Source of the DNA: Arthrobacter zhaoxinii | GTDB lineage: Bacteria; Actinomycetota; Actinomycetes; Actinomycetales; Micrococcaceae | Length of the DNA: 64,000 nucleotides | Reading direction: 5' to 3' | Assembly (NCBI RefSeq): GCF_025244925.1 | Contig: NZ_CP104275.1 | Location: 3,286,001-3,350,000, forward strand | Shown here: piece after piece, positions 33,991 through 43,819 of the stretch | Layout of the letters: each line of letters begins with the position of its first letter | Numbering within the stretch: the first letter of the stretch is position 1 | Program-made: the position numbers and the translations under genes | Notes under the pieces: generated by a model | Database searches by the model: none | The model's input: the letters and a program-made list of their open reading frames with translations, nothing else | Told to the model about the DNA's origin: nothing

Positions 33991-34464
33991 ATGGAACGCA
34001 TGATTTTCCCCAACCTCCCCGTGGCCGACCTGCCCGCCGCGGAAAACTTCTACCTGGGTCTCGGTTTCACCAAGAACCCGCAGTTCAGCGACGATCGCAC
34101 CACCGCCATTGTCGTCTCGGACAGCATTGTGGTGATGCTGCTCCAGCAGGACTATTACCAGGAGTTCCTGCCCAAGGGAGACACTCCGCACCTTGCTTCC
34201 GCCGGCAAGGAAGTGCTGAACGGCATCAGCTGCGACAGCAGGGAGGAAGTGGACCGTTTCCTGGCTGCCTGCACCTCCGGCGGCGGTGCCCTCTACGCTC
34301 CGGCAGAGGAACGTATGCCCGGAATGTACAGCGGCTCGGCCACCGACCCGGACGGACACGTCTGGGAGTTCATGTGGATGGATCCCGCGAATGTTGAGCC
34401 GCCCGAGCGGACCTTCGAGGTGTCCTCCAACGCCACGGTCCAGGAGCAGAACTCAGCGCTGTGA
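33991..34464 (+). CDS. VOC (glyoxalase-fold) family protein
   Basis: This 157-aa protein has a beta-alpha-beta-beta-beta fold pattern: FPNLPVADLPAAENFYLGLGF at the start and ATDPDGHVWEFMWMD at the end. The metal-ligand positions of many VOC proteins are kept. The ribosome site GGAAGGA precedes ATG 33991. The family includes glyoxalase I, dioxygenases and antibiotic resistance proteins, and the role cannot be assigned from sequence. It is monocistronic and convergent with the polyol ABC operon. Confidence 0.8.
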   Translation: MERMIFPNLPVADLPAAENFYLGLGFTKNPQFSDDRTTAIVVSDSIVVMLLQQDYYQEFLPKGDTPHLASAGKEVLNGISCDSREEVDRFLAACTSGGGALYAPAEERMPGMYSGSATDPDGHVWEFMWMDPANVEPPERTFEVSSNATVQEQNSAL

Positions 34465-34506
34465 CCGGGCCCCGGCGCGGCCAGGCCCGGCCACAGCGTG
34501 GCCCGC

Positions 34507-35397
34507 TTACTTGACTGCGCCCATGGACAGGCCGCGGACCAGTTGCTTTTGCGCCACCCAGCCCGCGATGACGACCGGCAGCGACGCCAGCACCGACGCC
34601 GCGGAGAGCTGCGCCAGGAACAGGCCTTCGCTGGTCATCTGCGACACCAGGAAGACCGGAACCGTAGCCGATTGGCCGGCGGTGAGGATCAGGGCGAAGA
34701 AGAACTCGTTCCAGGCGAAGATCACGCAGATCAAGGCGGTCGCTGCCAGCCCGGGAGCCACCATGGGCATCAGGACCCGCCACAGGGTCTTCATCAACCC
34801 GGCACCGTCCATCTGCGCCGCTTCCAGCACCTCCCCGGGCACCTCGAGGAAGAACGAGCGCATCATCCACACAGCGATGGGCAGGTTCATGGAGGTATAG
34901 AGGACCACCAGCGTCCACACATTGTCCAGTACCTTCAGCTGCCCGGCAATGACGTAAATCGGCATAATCACAGCCACGACAGGCAGCATGCGGGTGGAGA
35001 TGAAGAAGAACAGCACGTCGGAGGTTTTCTTCACCGGGCGGATGCTCAGGGCATAGGAAGCCGGCACCGCAAGAAGAATCACCAGGATGGTGGAGACGCC
35101 GGTGGCTATCGCCGAATTGGCGAAGTAGCTTCCGGCACCGCTGCCCAGCACCGCACGGTATTGGTCCAGCGTGGGCGCGAAGAAGAACACCGGCGGATCG
35201 GATGCCGCGGCGGACTCCTGCTTAAAGGAGGTCAGCACCATCCAGAGCACCGGCGAGAAGAAGATCAGCGCCAATACCCAGGTGACCGTGGTGAGGATGG
35301 GCCCGGAGTTAAACCTTCGATCCGGTTTCCGGATGGTCTTTGGGGTCGAGGGAGTCTTCTTCCCGGCGGGAGTAGGTGCAGCAGTCTGGGTAGCCAC
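34507..35397 (-). CDS. Carbohydrate ABC transporter permease (MalG-like), polyol type
   Basis: This 296-aa inner-membrane permease has about six helices. The cytoplasmic EAA loop EAAQMDGAGLMKTLWRVLMP lies near residue 197, which contacts the shared ATPase. It has an N-terminal cytoplasmic tail with a PAGKKTPSTPKTIRK stretch. It is the third gene of the SBP-permease-permease operon, 4 nt after the previous gene. By the binding protein it likely imports a polyol such as sorbitol or mannitol. No ATPase gene is adjacent. Confidence 0.88.
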   Translation of the reverse strand: MATQTAAPTPAGKKTPSTPKTIRKPDRRFNSGPILTTVTWVLALIFFSPVLWMVLTSFKQESAAASDPPVFFFAPTLDQYRAVLGSGAGSYFANSAIATGVSTILVILLAVPASYALSIRPVKKTSDVLFFFISTRMLPVVAVIMPIYVIAGQLKVLDNVWTLVVLYTSMNLPIAVWMMRSFFLEVPGEVLEAAQMDGAGLMKTLWRVLMPMVAPGLAATALICVIFAWNEFFFALILTAGQSATVPVFLVSQMTSEGLFLAQLSAASVLASLPVVIAGWVAQKQLVRGLSMGAVK

Positions 35398-35401
35398 GTC
35401 G

Positions 35402-36346
35402 TCAGTCCTTTACGTCGAAGCTCTTGAAGATCAGTCGCAGGGCCAGGGTGGCCACAATGATGGTGGCGATGACCACCACCACGCCCATCGCGGCTGCCTG
35501 GCCGATATCGAAGCCGAGGAAGGCCCGCTGATAGATGTAGAACGGGAGGTTGGCACTGGCCGTCCCGGGCCCGCCGGCGGTCATCAGGTAGATCTGGTCG
35601 AAGGTATTTACGACGTAGATGGCTCCGAGCAGGATCCCGAGCTCTATGTAGCGGCGCAGCTGCGGCAGCGTCACCGAGATAAAGGTCCGCCACCACCCCG
35701 CTCCGTCCACCTGGGCCGCTTCCAGCACGTCCTTGGACTGCGCCTGCAGTCCGGACAGGACCAGCAGCATCATGAACGGGGTCCATTGCCACACCAGCGC
35801 CATGAGGATGGACACGATGGGGTGCTGCGAGGTCCAGTCCACCGGAGGGATCCCCACCAGTCCGATGACCCAGTTCAACAGGCCGTAACTGGGGTTGAGG
35901 ATGGAGATGGACCACAGCAGGGAGCTGGCCACGGGCATGATCAGGAACGGGGTGATCAGCAGGGTCCGCACCACTCCCCTGCCGGCGAAACTGCGGTCCA
36001 GCAGCAGGGCGAAAATGATGCCCAGCAGCATCGCGAAGAACACACAGGCCAGGGTGAACAGAACACTGTTCAGCGCCGCCCCGCGGAAGGTCGAGTCGGA
36101 AAAGATATCAACATAGTTTCCGAGCCCGACGAACTGGTTGCCCTCCGGCCGCAGCAGGTTCCAGTTCTGCAGCGAGTACCAGATGGTAAAGAGGAAAGGC
36201 ACCTGCGTCACGATCAGAGTGAAGATCAGGGCCGGCAGCAGCGGCAGCCGCCGTCGCCAGCCCTCGGCAGAGGACATCCCCCCGCCCTGCCTTTCCGTAG
36301 CGGCCTTCCTGGCGCGGACCTGCTGCCGTTCTACCAAGGTGGACAT
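35402..36346 (-). CDS. Carbohydrate ABC transporter permease (MalF-like), polyol type
   Basis: This 314-aa permease has six helices and the EAA motif in EAAQVDGAGWWRTFISVTLP near residue 212. It has a basic N-terminal tail (QQVRARKAATERQ). Its ATG at 36346 overlaps the TAA stop of the binding-protein gene by one base (TAATG). It pairs with the downstream MalG-like permease. The ATPase (MsmK-like) is expected elsewhere in the genome. Confidence 0.88.
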   Translation of the reverse strand: MSTLVERQQVRARKAATERQGGGMSSAEGWRRRLPLLPALIFTLIVTQVPFLFTIWYSLQNWNLLRPEGNQFVGLGNYVDIFSDSTFRGAALNSVLFTLACVFFAMLLGIIFALLLDRSFAGRGVVRTLLITPFLIMPVASSLLWSISILNPSYGLLNWVIGLVGIPPVDWTSQHPIVSILMALVWQWTPFMMLLVLSGLQAQSKDVLEAAQVDGAGWWRTFISVTLPQLRRYIELGILLGAIYVVNTFDQIYLMTAGGPGTASANLPFYIYQRAFLGFDIGQAAAMGVVVVIATIIVATLALRLIFKSFDVKD

Positions 36347-37728
36347 TAACCGCCTCCGTCCTGGTAGCTTTCCGCCACCGTTTCGGCGTACCCCTGCGAT
36401 TGCTCGAGGGCTTCCTGTACCGTCTGCTGCCCGGCGATGGCCGCCGAGATCTGCTGCGCCACACGGGTGCCCAGATCCTGGAACTCCGGGATGCCGACAA
36501 ATTGGAGCCCGGTGTAGGGCACACCGTTCACCATGCTGCTTTCCTGGGACGCGCCGGCCATGGCATCCAGGGTCGGCTCGGCATAGGCCTCGGCAACCTC
36601 GGCGTATTCCGGGATCTCGTAGGTGGAAAGCCGACTGCCCGGCGGCACCCGTTCCCAGCCGATCTCCTCGCCCACCAGCTGGATGTATTCCTTATTGGTC
36701 ATCCAGGAAACAAAGTCCCAGGCGGCGTCTTTAGACTCGCTGGTAGAGGGGATGGCCAGGGACCAGCTGTAGAGCCAGCCGGAGGACTCGGTTTCCTGGA
36801 TGGGTGCCGGCGCGTACCCGCTTTTCCCGACGACGAGCGACGACGCCGGGTCCTCAATGGCGGAGACCATGGCCGTGGCGTCGTACCACATGGCCGTGTT
36901 GCCCTGGCTGTAAAGGGTCAGGCAGTCCCCGTAGCCGCTGGTGGCGGCGCCGGCCTGCCCGTAGTTCTGTACCAGGTCCACATAGTCGGTGACCGCCGCT
37001 TCCACTTCGGGTGCATCCAAGGTGGCATTCCAGTCCTCGTCGAACCAGCGGCCGCCGTAGGTATTGATCATGGTGCCCAGCGGTGCCATGACCTCGCCCC
37101 AGCCGGCCAGTCCGCGCAGGCAGACACCGGACATGTTGTTCTCCGGGTCATTGAGTGCTTCGGCGAATCCGCGGATGTCCTCCCAGGTGGGGTTTTCCGG
37201 CATGGTCAGACCGGCCTCGTCGAAGAGGTCCTGCCGGTAAACCAGGAAGGAGGATTCCCCGTAGAACGGAACGGAGTAAAGGTCCCCCTCGTAGCTCAGC
37301 GCCTCGCGGATGGTGGGGACGAAATCCTCGGGGTCATATCCCTCGGTGGAATCTGCGTATTCCTGAAGGTTGGTGATCCAGCCGTTTTCCGCCCACATCG
37401 GCGTTTCGTAATTGGAGATCATCACGACGTCGAATTCCCCGCCCTGGGTGGCGACGGAGGCCGTGATCTTGGCGCGGGCCTCGTTTTCGGGCAGTGATAC
37501 AAAACTGACGTCCACGTCCGGATACTGGGCTTTGAATTCCTCCTGGAGAGTGATCGCGTCCTGCATCTGCGGATTGGAGACAATTGCTACGACAATTTCC
37601 TCTTTACCCTCCGCCTCCGTGCCTCCGCAGCCGGTCAGAACAAGGGCCGCGGCAGCCGCTGACGCCAAACCGGCATGTAGCCGCGATTGGCCAGGGCGGC
37701 GAGTCCGTCTGCTGTGTCGGAATCCCAT
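36346..37728 (-). CDS. smoE: Polyol-type ABC transporter substrate-binding lipoprotein
   Basis: This 460-aa lipoprotein has signal peptide and lipobox LVLTGC at about residues 28-33. The start is ATG 37728 with AAAGGTG upstream. The mature protein matches sorbitol/mannitol-binding proteins (SmoE/MtlE): VCLRGLAGWGEVMAPLGTMI, YGGRWFDEDWNATLDAPEVE and GAATSGYGDCLTLYSQG are characteristic of that subgroup. It would capture the polyol outside the membrane. The gene opens the three-gene transporter operon. The mannitol 2-dehydrogenase expected downstream is 21 kb away, so uptake and oxidation are not in one operon here. Confidence 0.88.
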   Translation of the reverse strand: MGFRHSRRTRRPGQSRLHAGLASAAAAALVLTGCGGTEAEGKEEIVVAIVSNPQMQDAITLQEEFKAQYPDVDVSFVSLPENEARAKITASVATQGGEFDVVMISNYETPMWAENGWITNLQEYADSTEGYDPEDFVPTIREALSYEGDLYSVPFYGESSFLVYRQDLFDEAGLTMPENPTWEDIRGFAEALNDPENNMSGVCLRGLAGWGEVMAPLGTMINTYGGRWFDEDWNATLDAPEVEAAVTDYVDLVQNYGQAGAATSGYGDCLTLYSQGNTAMWYDATAMVSAIEDPASSLVVGKSGYAPAPIQETESSGWLYSWSLAIPSTSESKDAAWDFVSWMTNKEYIQLVGEEIGWERVPPGSRLSTYEIPEYAEVAEAYAEPTLDAMAGASQESSMVNGVPYTGLQFVGIPEFQDLGTRVAQQISAAIAGQQTVQEALEQSQGYAETVAESYQDGGG

Positions 37729-37758
37729 CTGGTCACCTTTGCTCATTTGAGATACTGG

Positions 37759-37840
37759 TACCTCTCAGGTGAGCGTGAGACTACTTCTATCCACCGGTGC
37801 GGACAAGAAGTACCGCTGCGATACCTCTGGAAAACAGGTA
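37759..37840 (-). promoter_or_regulatory. Repeated elements upstream of the polyol ABC operon
   Basis: TACCTCT occurs twice (37759-37765 and 37822-37828). The second belongs to a TACCT-9 nt-AGGTA inverted repeat (37822-37840). The first overlaps GGTACC. They could be operators for a LacI- or DeoR-type sugar regulator, although none is adjacent. Statistical support is weak. Confidence 0.25.
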
Positions 37841-37929
37841 AGCGGTCTATCAAAGGGCATTGTTGCCTGATTTCCCGGGATTTACAGCTGGAAGATACGC
37901 CGCCGGGGCTTCCTCAAAATCGGTAGGGG

Positions 37930-38811
37930 TTATTGCCCATCGGAGAACGTGCAGCGGGTTTCCATGACCACTTCCGCAGCTCCCTCGCCGGGTTCGGCGC
38001 TTATCCGGACCCCAATCGCGGAAACAGCCGCCAGTGAGGTGAGATGGGTGCCGCCGCAGGGAATGCTGACCGTGCCGTCCGGCAGCTCGCAGACCCACCG
38101 GCGCATGCCGGTAAGGAGTCCGGATTCCCGCTCGATGCGCACCTCGGCCCCGGATGCCACCCACTTGGCCAGTGTTGCGTTCACCCCTGCTTCCACGGCT
38201 GCCGGGTCCGCGAGCAGAGCATCCGGAAGGAAGCCCTTGCGGCGCAGGGACTTGCCCAACCGGTAAACATCCCGGGAGCCTCCGGGAAGGATGGTTGTCG
38301 TTTCAATCGCCAGGGCATCGAAATTCGGGCTGCCCGCGGCGTCGGCCTGCACGTCCTTTTTCCAGGCATCGGCCAGCTGCCGGTTCAGGGCCAGCGAGGC
38401 CAGATGGCAAGCGGTGTGCCCGGCCGAAAGCGCGGCCCGGTACTCACCGTCCACGCGGACCTCCACCCGCTCCCCGTCCGCAATGCCGGCGTCCCCGGGC
38501 ACCACATGGACCACCAGGAACACCCAGCCCTCGGTGCCCTTGCGGACCGGAATTTCCGGGCCGAGGAACAGCGCGTCCCCGTCCGTGGCTCCTACTACGC
38601 AGTCGAGCACGGTCACCTTGCGGCCAGCCGCCGTCGTCAGTGTTGCCCGGTCCGGCCCCTGGTCCGGCCAACCGGCATCCACGGGATGCACGGGCGTGGC
38701 ATCCAGCAGTACCGCCAACCGCCCGTCCGGGAGGGTTTCGACGTGCTGTACGGTTCCCGTTCCGGTCAACGCCCCGGCCGGATAAGTGACTGTGGTATCA
38801 GTTTTCGGCAT
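37930..38811 (-). CDS. AlaX-like alanyl-tRNA editing protein
   Basis: This 293-aa protein has a TGTGTVQHVETLPDGRLAVLLDATPVHP N-terminal beta-barrel part (AlaX type). The threonyl/alanyl-tRNA synthetase second additional domain carries zinc ligands in SAGHTACHLA (HxxxH) and SIPCGGTHLTS (C...H). AlaX-type proteins hydrolyse Ser- or Gly-mischarged tRNA-Ala. The start at 38811 (MPKTDTTVTYPAG) is a guess among GTG 38817 and an upstream GTG at 38865; no clear ribosome site was seen. It is convergent with nothing and lies upstream of the polyol operon's promoter. Confidence 0.82.
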   Translation of the reverse strand: MPKTDTTVTYPAGALTGTGTVQHVETLPDGRLAVLLDATPVHPVDAGWPDQGPDRATLTTAAGRKVTVLDCVVGATDGDALFLGPEIPVRKGTEGWVFLVVHVVPGDAGIADGERVEVRVDGEYRAALSAGHTACHLASLALNRQLADAWKKDVQADAAGSPNFDALAIETTTILPGGSRDVYRLGKSLRRKGFLPDALLADPAAVEAGVNATLAKWVASGAEVRIERESGLLTGMRRWVCELPDGTVSIPCGGTHLTSLAAVSAIGVRISAEPGEGAAEVVMETRCTFSDGQ

Positions 38812-38869
38812 GCTCACGCGGTCCAGCGTAGCGAATTCCGCCGCACTGAATGTGAGCACCGCCACTGGA

Positions 38870-38899
38870 TTACACTGTGCGGCAGATCTGCGGTAAAGT
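38870..38899 (+). promoter_or_regulatory. Promoter of the initiator tRNA gene
   Basis: TTACAC at 38870-38875, 18 nt, TAAAGT at 38894-38899. The tRNA begins 11 nt later, a normal distance for stable RNA promoters. Confidence 0.5.
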
Positions 38900-38910
38900 C
38901 ATAACCACGC

Positions 38911-38987
38911 CGCGGGGTGGAGCAGTTCGGTAGCTCGCTGGGCTCATAACCCAGAGGTCGCAAGTTCAAATCTTGCCCCCGCAACCA
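38911..38987 (+). tRNA. tRNA-fMet (initiator, anticodon CAT)
   Basis: A 77-nt cloverleaf with encoded CCA (38985-38987). The acceptor stem is CGCGGGG/CCCCGCA, with the first pair C-A unpaired, a hallmark of initiator tRNA. The anticodon stem CTGGG/CCCAG gives the three consecutive G-C pairs of the initiator. The anticodon CAT is at 38945-38947 in the loop CTCATAA. The T-stem is GCAAG/CTTGC with loop TTCAAAT. A terminator follows at once. Confidence 0.97.
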
Positions 38988-38992
38988 ATAAG

Positions 38993-39028
38993 AAGATCCC
39001 GATCCGGAAACGGATCGGGATCTTTTTT
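38993..39028 (+). terminator. Terminator of tRNA-fMet
   Basis: A 14-bp perfect stem (38993-39006 with 39011-39024) with a GAAA tetraloop is followed by TTTT, a classic intrinsic terminator. Confidence 0.93.
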
Positions 39029-39178
39029 GTCTTCCCGCCCTTAGCGCAGCAGCGGAACCTCAATCGCCAGTGGTTCAGCGGCGAAGAGTCCCGGTTGACG
39101 GCATCAATGGTTGTCTCCGCCACATCTGCTCCGGTAGGTTGCGAGAACAAACCGCGAGGGAGAGGTGTCCCACATCTC

Positions 39179-39799
39179 ATGGAAGCCCGAATAACCCTGC
39201 AGGTGGACGGCGAGCCGCGCACCCTGACGGTGGATACCCGCACCACGGTCCTGGACGCGCTGCGCGACCGGTTGGACGTCACGAGTCCCAAGAAGGGCTG
39301 CGACCACGGCCAATGCGGTGCCTGCACAGTCCTCCTGGACGGGCGCCGCGCCAATTCCTGCCTCACCCTTGCCGTGGCCCACGACGGAGCCGAGGTCATC
39401 ACGTCCGAGGGACTGGCCGGCGGCACGCCAGACGGCGAACTGCACCCGGTCCAGCGCGCCTTCCTGGAGCAGGACGCGTTCCAATGCGGTTACTGCACTC
39501 CCGGACAGATCTGTTCCGCCGCCGGCATCATCGAGGAAGCCGCCGCCGGGCACCCTTCCACGGCCACGGAAGATCTGCAGGCCGAGGGCGGCATAGACCT
39601 CAGCGATGCTGAAATCCGCGAGCGCATGAGCGGAAACCTGTGCCGCTGCGGGGCTTACGTAAATATTGTTGCCGCCGTCCGGCAGGCCGCCGAAGCAGCC
39701 GCGGCACGGCGGGGCGGAACGCCCGACCCGGAGGTTCCGGTAGTGGCGGACTCCCCCACCGCGGAATCCATGCCCGAGCACCCGGAGGAACGCGCATGA
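39179..39799 (+). CDS. paoA: Aldehyde oxidoreductase 2Fe-2S subunit (PaoA/YagT-like)
   Basis: This 206-aa small subunit of a molybdenum hydroxylase contains two 2Fe-2S clusters. The plant-type cluster is in [20 protein letters not shown], with a fourth Cys soon after. The second is in [11 protein letters not shown] followed by [12 protein letters not shown]. It passes electrons from the molybdenum subunit to FAD. The start ATG 39179 is taken because the longer frame to 39095 includes the leader. It has no Tat twin-arginine signal visible, so a cytoplasmic location is likely. It is followed by the FAD and Mo subunits with ATGA overlaps. Confidence 0.92.
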   Translation: MEARITLQVDGEPRTLTVDTRTTVLDALRDRLDVTSPKKGCDHGQCGACTVLLDGRRANSCLTLAVAHDGAEVITSEGLAGGTPDGELHPVQRAFLEQDAFQCGYCTPGQICSAAGIIEEAAAGHPSTATEDLQAEGGIDLSDAEIRERMSGNLCRCGAYVNIVAAVRQAAEAAAARRGGTPDPEVPVVADSPTAESMPEHPEERA

Positions 39800-40875
39800 T
39801 CCCGTTCGACTATCACCGCGCCGAGGACGTCGCGTCGGCTGTCGCCTTGGTGAGCAGCAACCCTGAGGCCGCTTTCCTGGCCGGGGGCACCAACCTGGTG
39901 GATCGGATGAAGCTCGGCGTCGCCCAACCCACCCTGCTGGTGGACATCTCCCGGCTGCCGCTGGACACGGTGGATGTGCAGGAGGACGGGCGGGTTCGGA
40001 TCGGTACGAATGTGCGCAACGCGGACCTGGCGGCCAACACGGTCATCCGCAGCCGCTACCCCGCCCTGTCCCAGGCGCTGCTGGCCGGAGCCTCGGGCCA
40101 GTTGCGGAACCTGGCCACCACCGGCGGAAACCTGCTCCAGCGCACCCGCTGCGTGTACTTCCAGAACCCCACCACGCCCTGCAACAAGCGGGAGCCCGGC
40201 ACCGGCTGCTCCGCCCTGGAGGGCTACACGCGGTACCACGCCATCCTCGGCGCCTCCGAGGACTGCGTCGCCACCCATCCGTCGGATATGGCGGTGGCGC
40301 TGGCCGCCCTGGATGCCGCCGTCGTCGTTAAGGGCCCCGCAGGCGAACGCGTACTCCCCGTGTCTGATTTGCACCGGCTGCCCGGTAACGAGCCGCAGAA
40401 GGACACGGTGCTTGACCACGGTGAGCTGATTACCGCCGTTGAACTCCCGCCGGCCCCGGCCCGGTCCGCGTACCGCAAGGTCCGCGACCGTGCGTCCTAC
40501 GCTTTCGCCCTGGTTTCCGTGGCGGCGGCACTGGAGCTGGACGATGACGACACCGCCGTCCCGGTGATCCGGGATGTACGGATAGCGCTGGGCGGAGTGG
40601 CCCATAAACCCTGGCGGGCCCTCCAGGCCGAAGCGGTGCTCCGCGGGGCCGTAGCCACCGAGGCCAACTTCCGGGCCGCCGCGGATGCCGAGCTATTGCA
40701 CGCCGAGACGCTCAACGGGAACGGTTTCAAGGTGCCCATGGTCCGGAACACCCTGGCCGCAGTGCTGCGGGACCTGACCGGCACCGCCGGGCCGGACGCC
40801 AGCGCGCCGGGGACAGACCATCCGGAAGGGCCCGCCGGCCCGGAGGACGCAGGCTGGGAGGACGTGAACTCATGA
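39796..40875 (+). CDS. paoB: Aldehyde oxidoreductase FAD-binding subunit (PaoB/YagS-like)
   Basis: This 359-aa subunit with the FAD PCMH fold has [15 protein letters not shown] near residue 28 and [14 protein letters not shown] near 108. It includes a Cys-rich insert, [16 protein letters not shown], with further Cys in [10 protein letters not shown] and [13 protein letters not shown]. These four Cys match the extra 4Fe-4S cluster known in E. coli PaoB and 4-hydroxybenzoyl-CoA reductase. The start overlaps the previous gene's stop by ATGA, and the stop overlaps the next by ATGA. It couples electrons to an acceptor such as NAD or ferredoxin. Confidence 0.92.
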   Translation: MIPFDYHRAEDVASAVALVSSNPEAAFLAGGTNLVDRMKLGVAQPTLLVDISRLPLDTVDVQEDGRVRIGTNVRNADLAANTVIRSRYPALSQALLAGASGQLRNLATTGGNLLQRTRCVYFQNPTTPCNKREPGTGCSALEGYTRYHAILGASEDCVATHPSDMAVALAALDAAVVVKGPAGERVLPVSDLHRLPGNEPQKDTVLDHGELITAVELPPAPARSAYRKVRDRASYAFALVSVAAALELDDDDTAVPVIRDVRIALGGVAHKPWRALQAEAVLRGAVATEANFRAAADAELLHAETLNGNGFKVPMVRNTLAAVLRDLTGTAGPDASAPGTDHPEGPAGPEDAGWEDVNS

Positions 40876-42956
40876 GCAAGCTGATGCCCGCGTCCGCCAT
40901 CGGTACTCCGTTTGAACGGCTCGACGGCGAACTCAAGGTCCGGGGCACCGCCCCGTATGCCTACGAACAGCCGGTGGAGAACCCCGTCCACCTCTACCCC
41001 GTGCTTTCCACCGTTGCCCGCGGCCGGGTGGAGCGGGTGGAAACCGCGGAAGCGGAGGCCATCGACGGGGTGCTGACCATCCTTACGGCGGAGACCGCTC
41101 CCCGGCTGGCAGACAGCTCGGACCGGGAACTGGCGGTCCTGCAGGACGCCAGCGTGGGCTACCGGGGGCAGATAGTGGCCGCAGTACTGGCCGAAACGCC
41201 GGAAACCGCCCGGGAGGCAGCCGCTGCCGTGCAGGTGACTTACACGGAGGAGCCGTTCACCGCCCAGCTGCGCGCTGATGATCCTGCACTGTATGCCCCC
41301 GAGGAGCTGAACGCCGGCATCCCGACGGACAGCAGCCAGGGCGATTTTGACGGCGCCTTTGACACGGCCGCGCTGCGGATCAACGCGACGTATTCCACTC
41401 CGCCCGAACACAACAATCCGCTGGAGCCGCACGTCACGGTGGCGCAGTGGAACGGGACCGTCCTGACCCTCTGGGACTCGACGCAGGGGGTCCACGCGGT
41501 CAGGGACACGGTAGCGCAGGTGCTGGGCCTGGAAGAGGAGCAGGTCCGCGTCATCGCCCCGCACGTGGGCGGCGGCTTCGGGTCCAAAGGCATGCCGCAC
41601 GTGCAGGTGGTGATGGCGGCCCTGGCCGCGCAGGTCACGGACGGACGGCCGGTGAAGTTCCCGGTCAGCCGGCAGCAGATGTACACGCTGACCAGCCACC
41701 GAACCCCTACCATCCAGCATGTCCGGCTGGGTGCGGCCGACGACGGCCGGCTCAGTGCCATGTCGCTGGACATCCTGGAACACACTTCCCGGATCAAGGA
41801 GTTCGCCGAGCAGACTCCGGCACCGTTCCGGATGATGTACGCCTCCCCTAACCGGCGGACCACCACGAGGCTGGCACCGCTGGATATTCCGGTGCCGTCC
41901 TGGATGCGTGCTCCCGGGGAATGCCCGGGCATGTTCGGACCCGAGGTGGCCATGGACGAGCTGGCGGCGGCGGCCGGCCTGGATCCGATCGAGCTGCGCC
42001 GGCGCAACGAACCGGAGGTTGACCCGGAAACCGGCAATCCGTTCTCCAGCCGGCATTTGCTGGAATGCTTCGACCTCGGTGCGGAGCGGTTTGGCTGGCA
42101 GAACCGGGTGGCCCGCCCACGCTCCGTTCAGGAGGACGGCTGGCTGGTGGGGATGGGAACCGCCAGCGCCGTGTATCCCTTTATGCGCCAGCCCGCGAAC
42201 ACGGCGCGGATCCGGTACGAGCAGGACGGCGTCTACTCGGTGCAGATCGGTGCCGCCGACATCGGCACGGGCAGCTGGACCGCCCTGACGCAGATCGCCG
42301 CCGATGCCCTGCGGGTGCCGGTGAACCGGATCCGGCTGGGCATCGGTGACACCCGGTTCCCGAAAGCCAGTGTGGCCGGCGGTTCCTCGGGGACGGCCAG
42401 CTGGGGCGGCACCATCATTGCCGCCGCCCGCGCCTTCCGGGAGGATCACGGCGAGCACCCCTCCCCCGGCGCCCAGACGGAAGCGCAGCCACCGGAAGAC
42501 CCGGAGGCTGCGGACCTTGCCCTGTACTCCTTCGGTGCACACTTCGCCGAGGTCCGGATCCACGCGGACACCGGGGAGATCCGGGTCCCCCGGATGCTCG
42601 GGGTGTTTTCCGCGGGCCGGATCATCAACCCGCGCACGGCCCGGTCCCAGTTCCTCGGCGCCATGACCATGGGCCTGGGCATGGCACTGCACGAGCAGGG
42701 GGTGCTGGATCCGCGGTTCGGGATCTTCGTGAACTCCGACCTTGCGGAGTACCACATCCCCACCAACGCGGACGTGCTTGACATGGAGGCACTGTGGATC
42801 GAGGACCATGACGAGCATGCCGGACCGCTGGGCGCCCGCGGCATCGGAGAAATAGGGATTGTGGGCAGCGCCGCAGCCATTGCCAATGCCGCCTACAACG
42901 CCTCCGGCACCCGGATCCGGGACCTGCCGCTGACGGCGGACAAGTTCCTCACCTGA
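40872..42956 (+). CDS. paoC: Aldehyde oxidoreductase molybdenum-binding subunit (PaoC/YagR-like)
   Basis: This 694-aa Mo-cofactor subunit of the xanthine oxidase family is shorter than XdhB proteins and similar to PaoC. Motifs are [12 protein letters not shown] (near residue 233), [18 protein letters not shown] and the catalytic Glu in [12 protein letters not shown] near residue 660. It oxidises aldehydes to acids. A typical Mo-cofactor insertion chaperone (PaoD/XdhC) gene does not follow within the window. The broad substrate range of the family prevents naming the aldehyde. Confidence 0.92.
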   Translation: MSKLMPASAIGTPFERLDGELKVRGTAPYAYEQPVENPVHLYPVLSTVARGRVERVETAEAEAIDGVLTILTAETAPRLADSSDRELAVLQDASVGYRGQIVAAVLAETPETAREAAAAVQVTYTEEPFTAQLRADDPALYAPEELNAGIPTDSSQGDFDGAFDTAALRINATYSTPPEHNNPLEPHVTVAQWNGTVLTLWDSTQGVHAVRDTVAQVLGLEEEQVRVIAPHVGGGFGSKGMPHVQVVMAALAAQVTDGRPVKFPVSRQQMYTLTSHRTPTIQHVRLGAADDGRLSAMSLDILEHTSRIKEFAEQTPAPFRMMYASPNRRTTTRLAPLDIPVPSWMRAPGECPGMFGPEVAMDELAAAAGLDPIELRRRNEPEVDPETGNPFSSRHLLECFDLGAERFGWQNRVARPRSVQEDGWLVGMGTASAVYPFMRQPANTARIRYEQDGVYSVQIGAADIGTGSWTALTQIAADALRVPVNRIRLGIGDTRFPKASVAGGSSGTASWGGTIIAAARAFREDHGEHPSPGAQTEAQPPEDPEAADLALYSFGAHFAEVRIHADTGEIRVPRMLGVFSAGRIINPRTARSQFLGAMTMGLGMALHEQGVLDPRFGIFVNSDLAEYHIPTNADVLDMEALWIEDHDEHAGPLGARGIGEIGIVGSAAAIANAAYNASGTRIRDLPLTADKFLT

Positions 42957-43036
42957 CCCGGCGGCCCGCCTTAGCAAACTGACGCCTGCCGGGCCGGGAG
43001 CCGCAGGTAACGGCACAGGTATGTCAGACTGGCGCC

Positions 43037-43681
43037 ATGGTGTTGCGCCCTCTCCCGAGCGTCCTGAACGGAAGGTTTGTCCGGCTTGAGCCGTTGACCG
43101 CGGACCTGCTCCCCGACCTGCACCGGGCCATCGCCGTACCCGAGGTGTTTGCCGGCGGATACGGCGGCGGACCGGCAGGACTCCACACGGACCTGGACGG
43201 TTTCACTGCGTGGGCACAGAAGTACTACCCGTGGACGGAGCTGCCGTTCGCTGTGCGGCTGTTGGACGGGAACAAGCCGGGCGCCGTGGTGGGGACCAGC
43301 AGCCTCGCGGATCTGGACCTTTCCGGCGAAGCGGCCCAGCTCGGCTGGACTGCGTATAGCCCTGCGGTGTGGGGCACCGCGGTCAACGCGGAAACGAAGC
43401 TACTCCTGCTCGGCTCCGCCTTCGGAGCCGGGTTCGGGCGGATCAGCATCCAGGCCGGCGCGCGTAACGAACGTTCGCGTGCTGCAATTAGCGGAATCGG
43501 TGCAGTTTTCGAGGGCATCCGGCGCCGGGACAAACGCCGCGCGGACGGCAGTTGGCGGGACACTGCGGTCTACTCGATCCTGTCCGGGGAATGGCCTGCC
43601 GTCCGTACCGGACTGGAACAGCGGCTGGCCCGGTGTGGCGCGGGTCGGCCGCAGATACCCCGGAGGTCGCTTCCAGGTTGA
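43037..43681 (+). CDS. GNAT family N-acetyltransferase (RimJ-like)
   Basis: This 214-aa acetyltransferase starts LRPLPSVLNGRFVRLEPLTADLL, typical of RimJ/RimL-type GNATs. It has GTSSLADLDLSGEAAQLGWTAY and the later NERSRAAISGIGAVFEGIRR (motif RNExSR.A...GF.xEG). It may acetylate a small molecule or protein N-terminus. A CoA-binding GxGxxA is not well preserved. It ends just before a terminator. Confidence 0.85.
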   Translation: MVLRPLPSVLNGRFVRLEPLTADLLPDLHRAIAVPEVFAGGYGGGPAGLHTDLDGFTAWAQKYYPWTELPFAVRLLDGNKPGAVVGTSSLADLDLSGEAAQLGWTAYSPAVWGTAVNAETKLLLLGSAFGAGFGRISIQAGARNERSRAAISGIGAVFEGIRRRDKRRADGSWRDTAVYSILSGEWPAVRTGLEQRLARCGAGRPQIPRRSLPG

Positions 43682-43756
43682 CATGTGGCAGCACACCGTG
43701 TGCCTGCCCCCCATGCAGTGCCAGGACAAACTGCACCAGCAGGTCCTCGGCAAACA

Positions 43757-43792
43757 AAAGATCCTGATCCGGGACACCGGGTCGGGATCTTT
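43757..43792 (+). terminator. Terminator after the GNAT gene
   Basis: A 16-bp stem (43757-43772 with 43777-43792) with two G-T wobbles and a GACA loop. The A-rich left side and T-rich right side make it function in either direction. Its stem differs from the tRNA-fMet terminator at only a few positions. Confidence 0.75.
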
Positions 43793-43819
43793 CGTTATAT
43801 GGACACCTATGCTGTCGGC

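Noticed and set aside
40497..43016. An 839-codon open frame on the minus strand
   Set aside because: It is the shadow of the paoB-paoC genes, which carry clear cofactor motifs on the plus strand.
43600..43760. A second tRNA or tRNA fragment before the 43757 terminator
   Set aside because: The terminator resembles that of tRNA-fMet, but no T-loop or acceptor stem could be drawn; the stretch is the end of the GNAT gene plus spacer.
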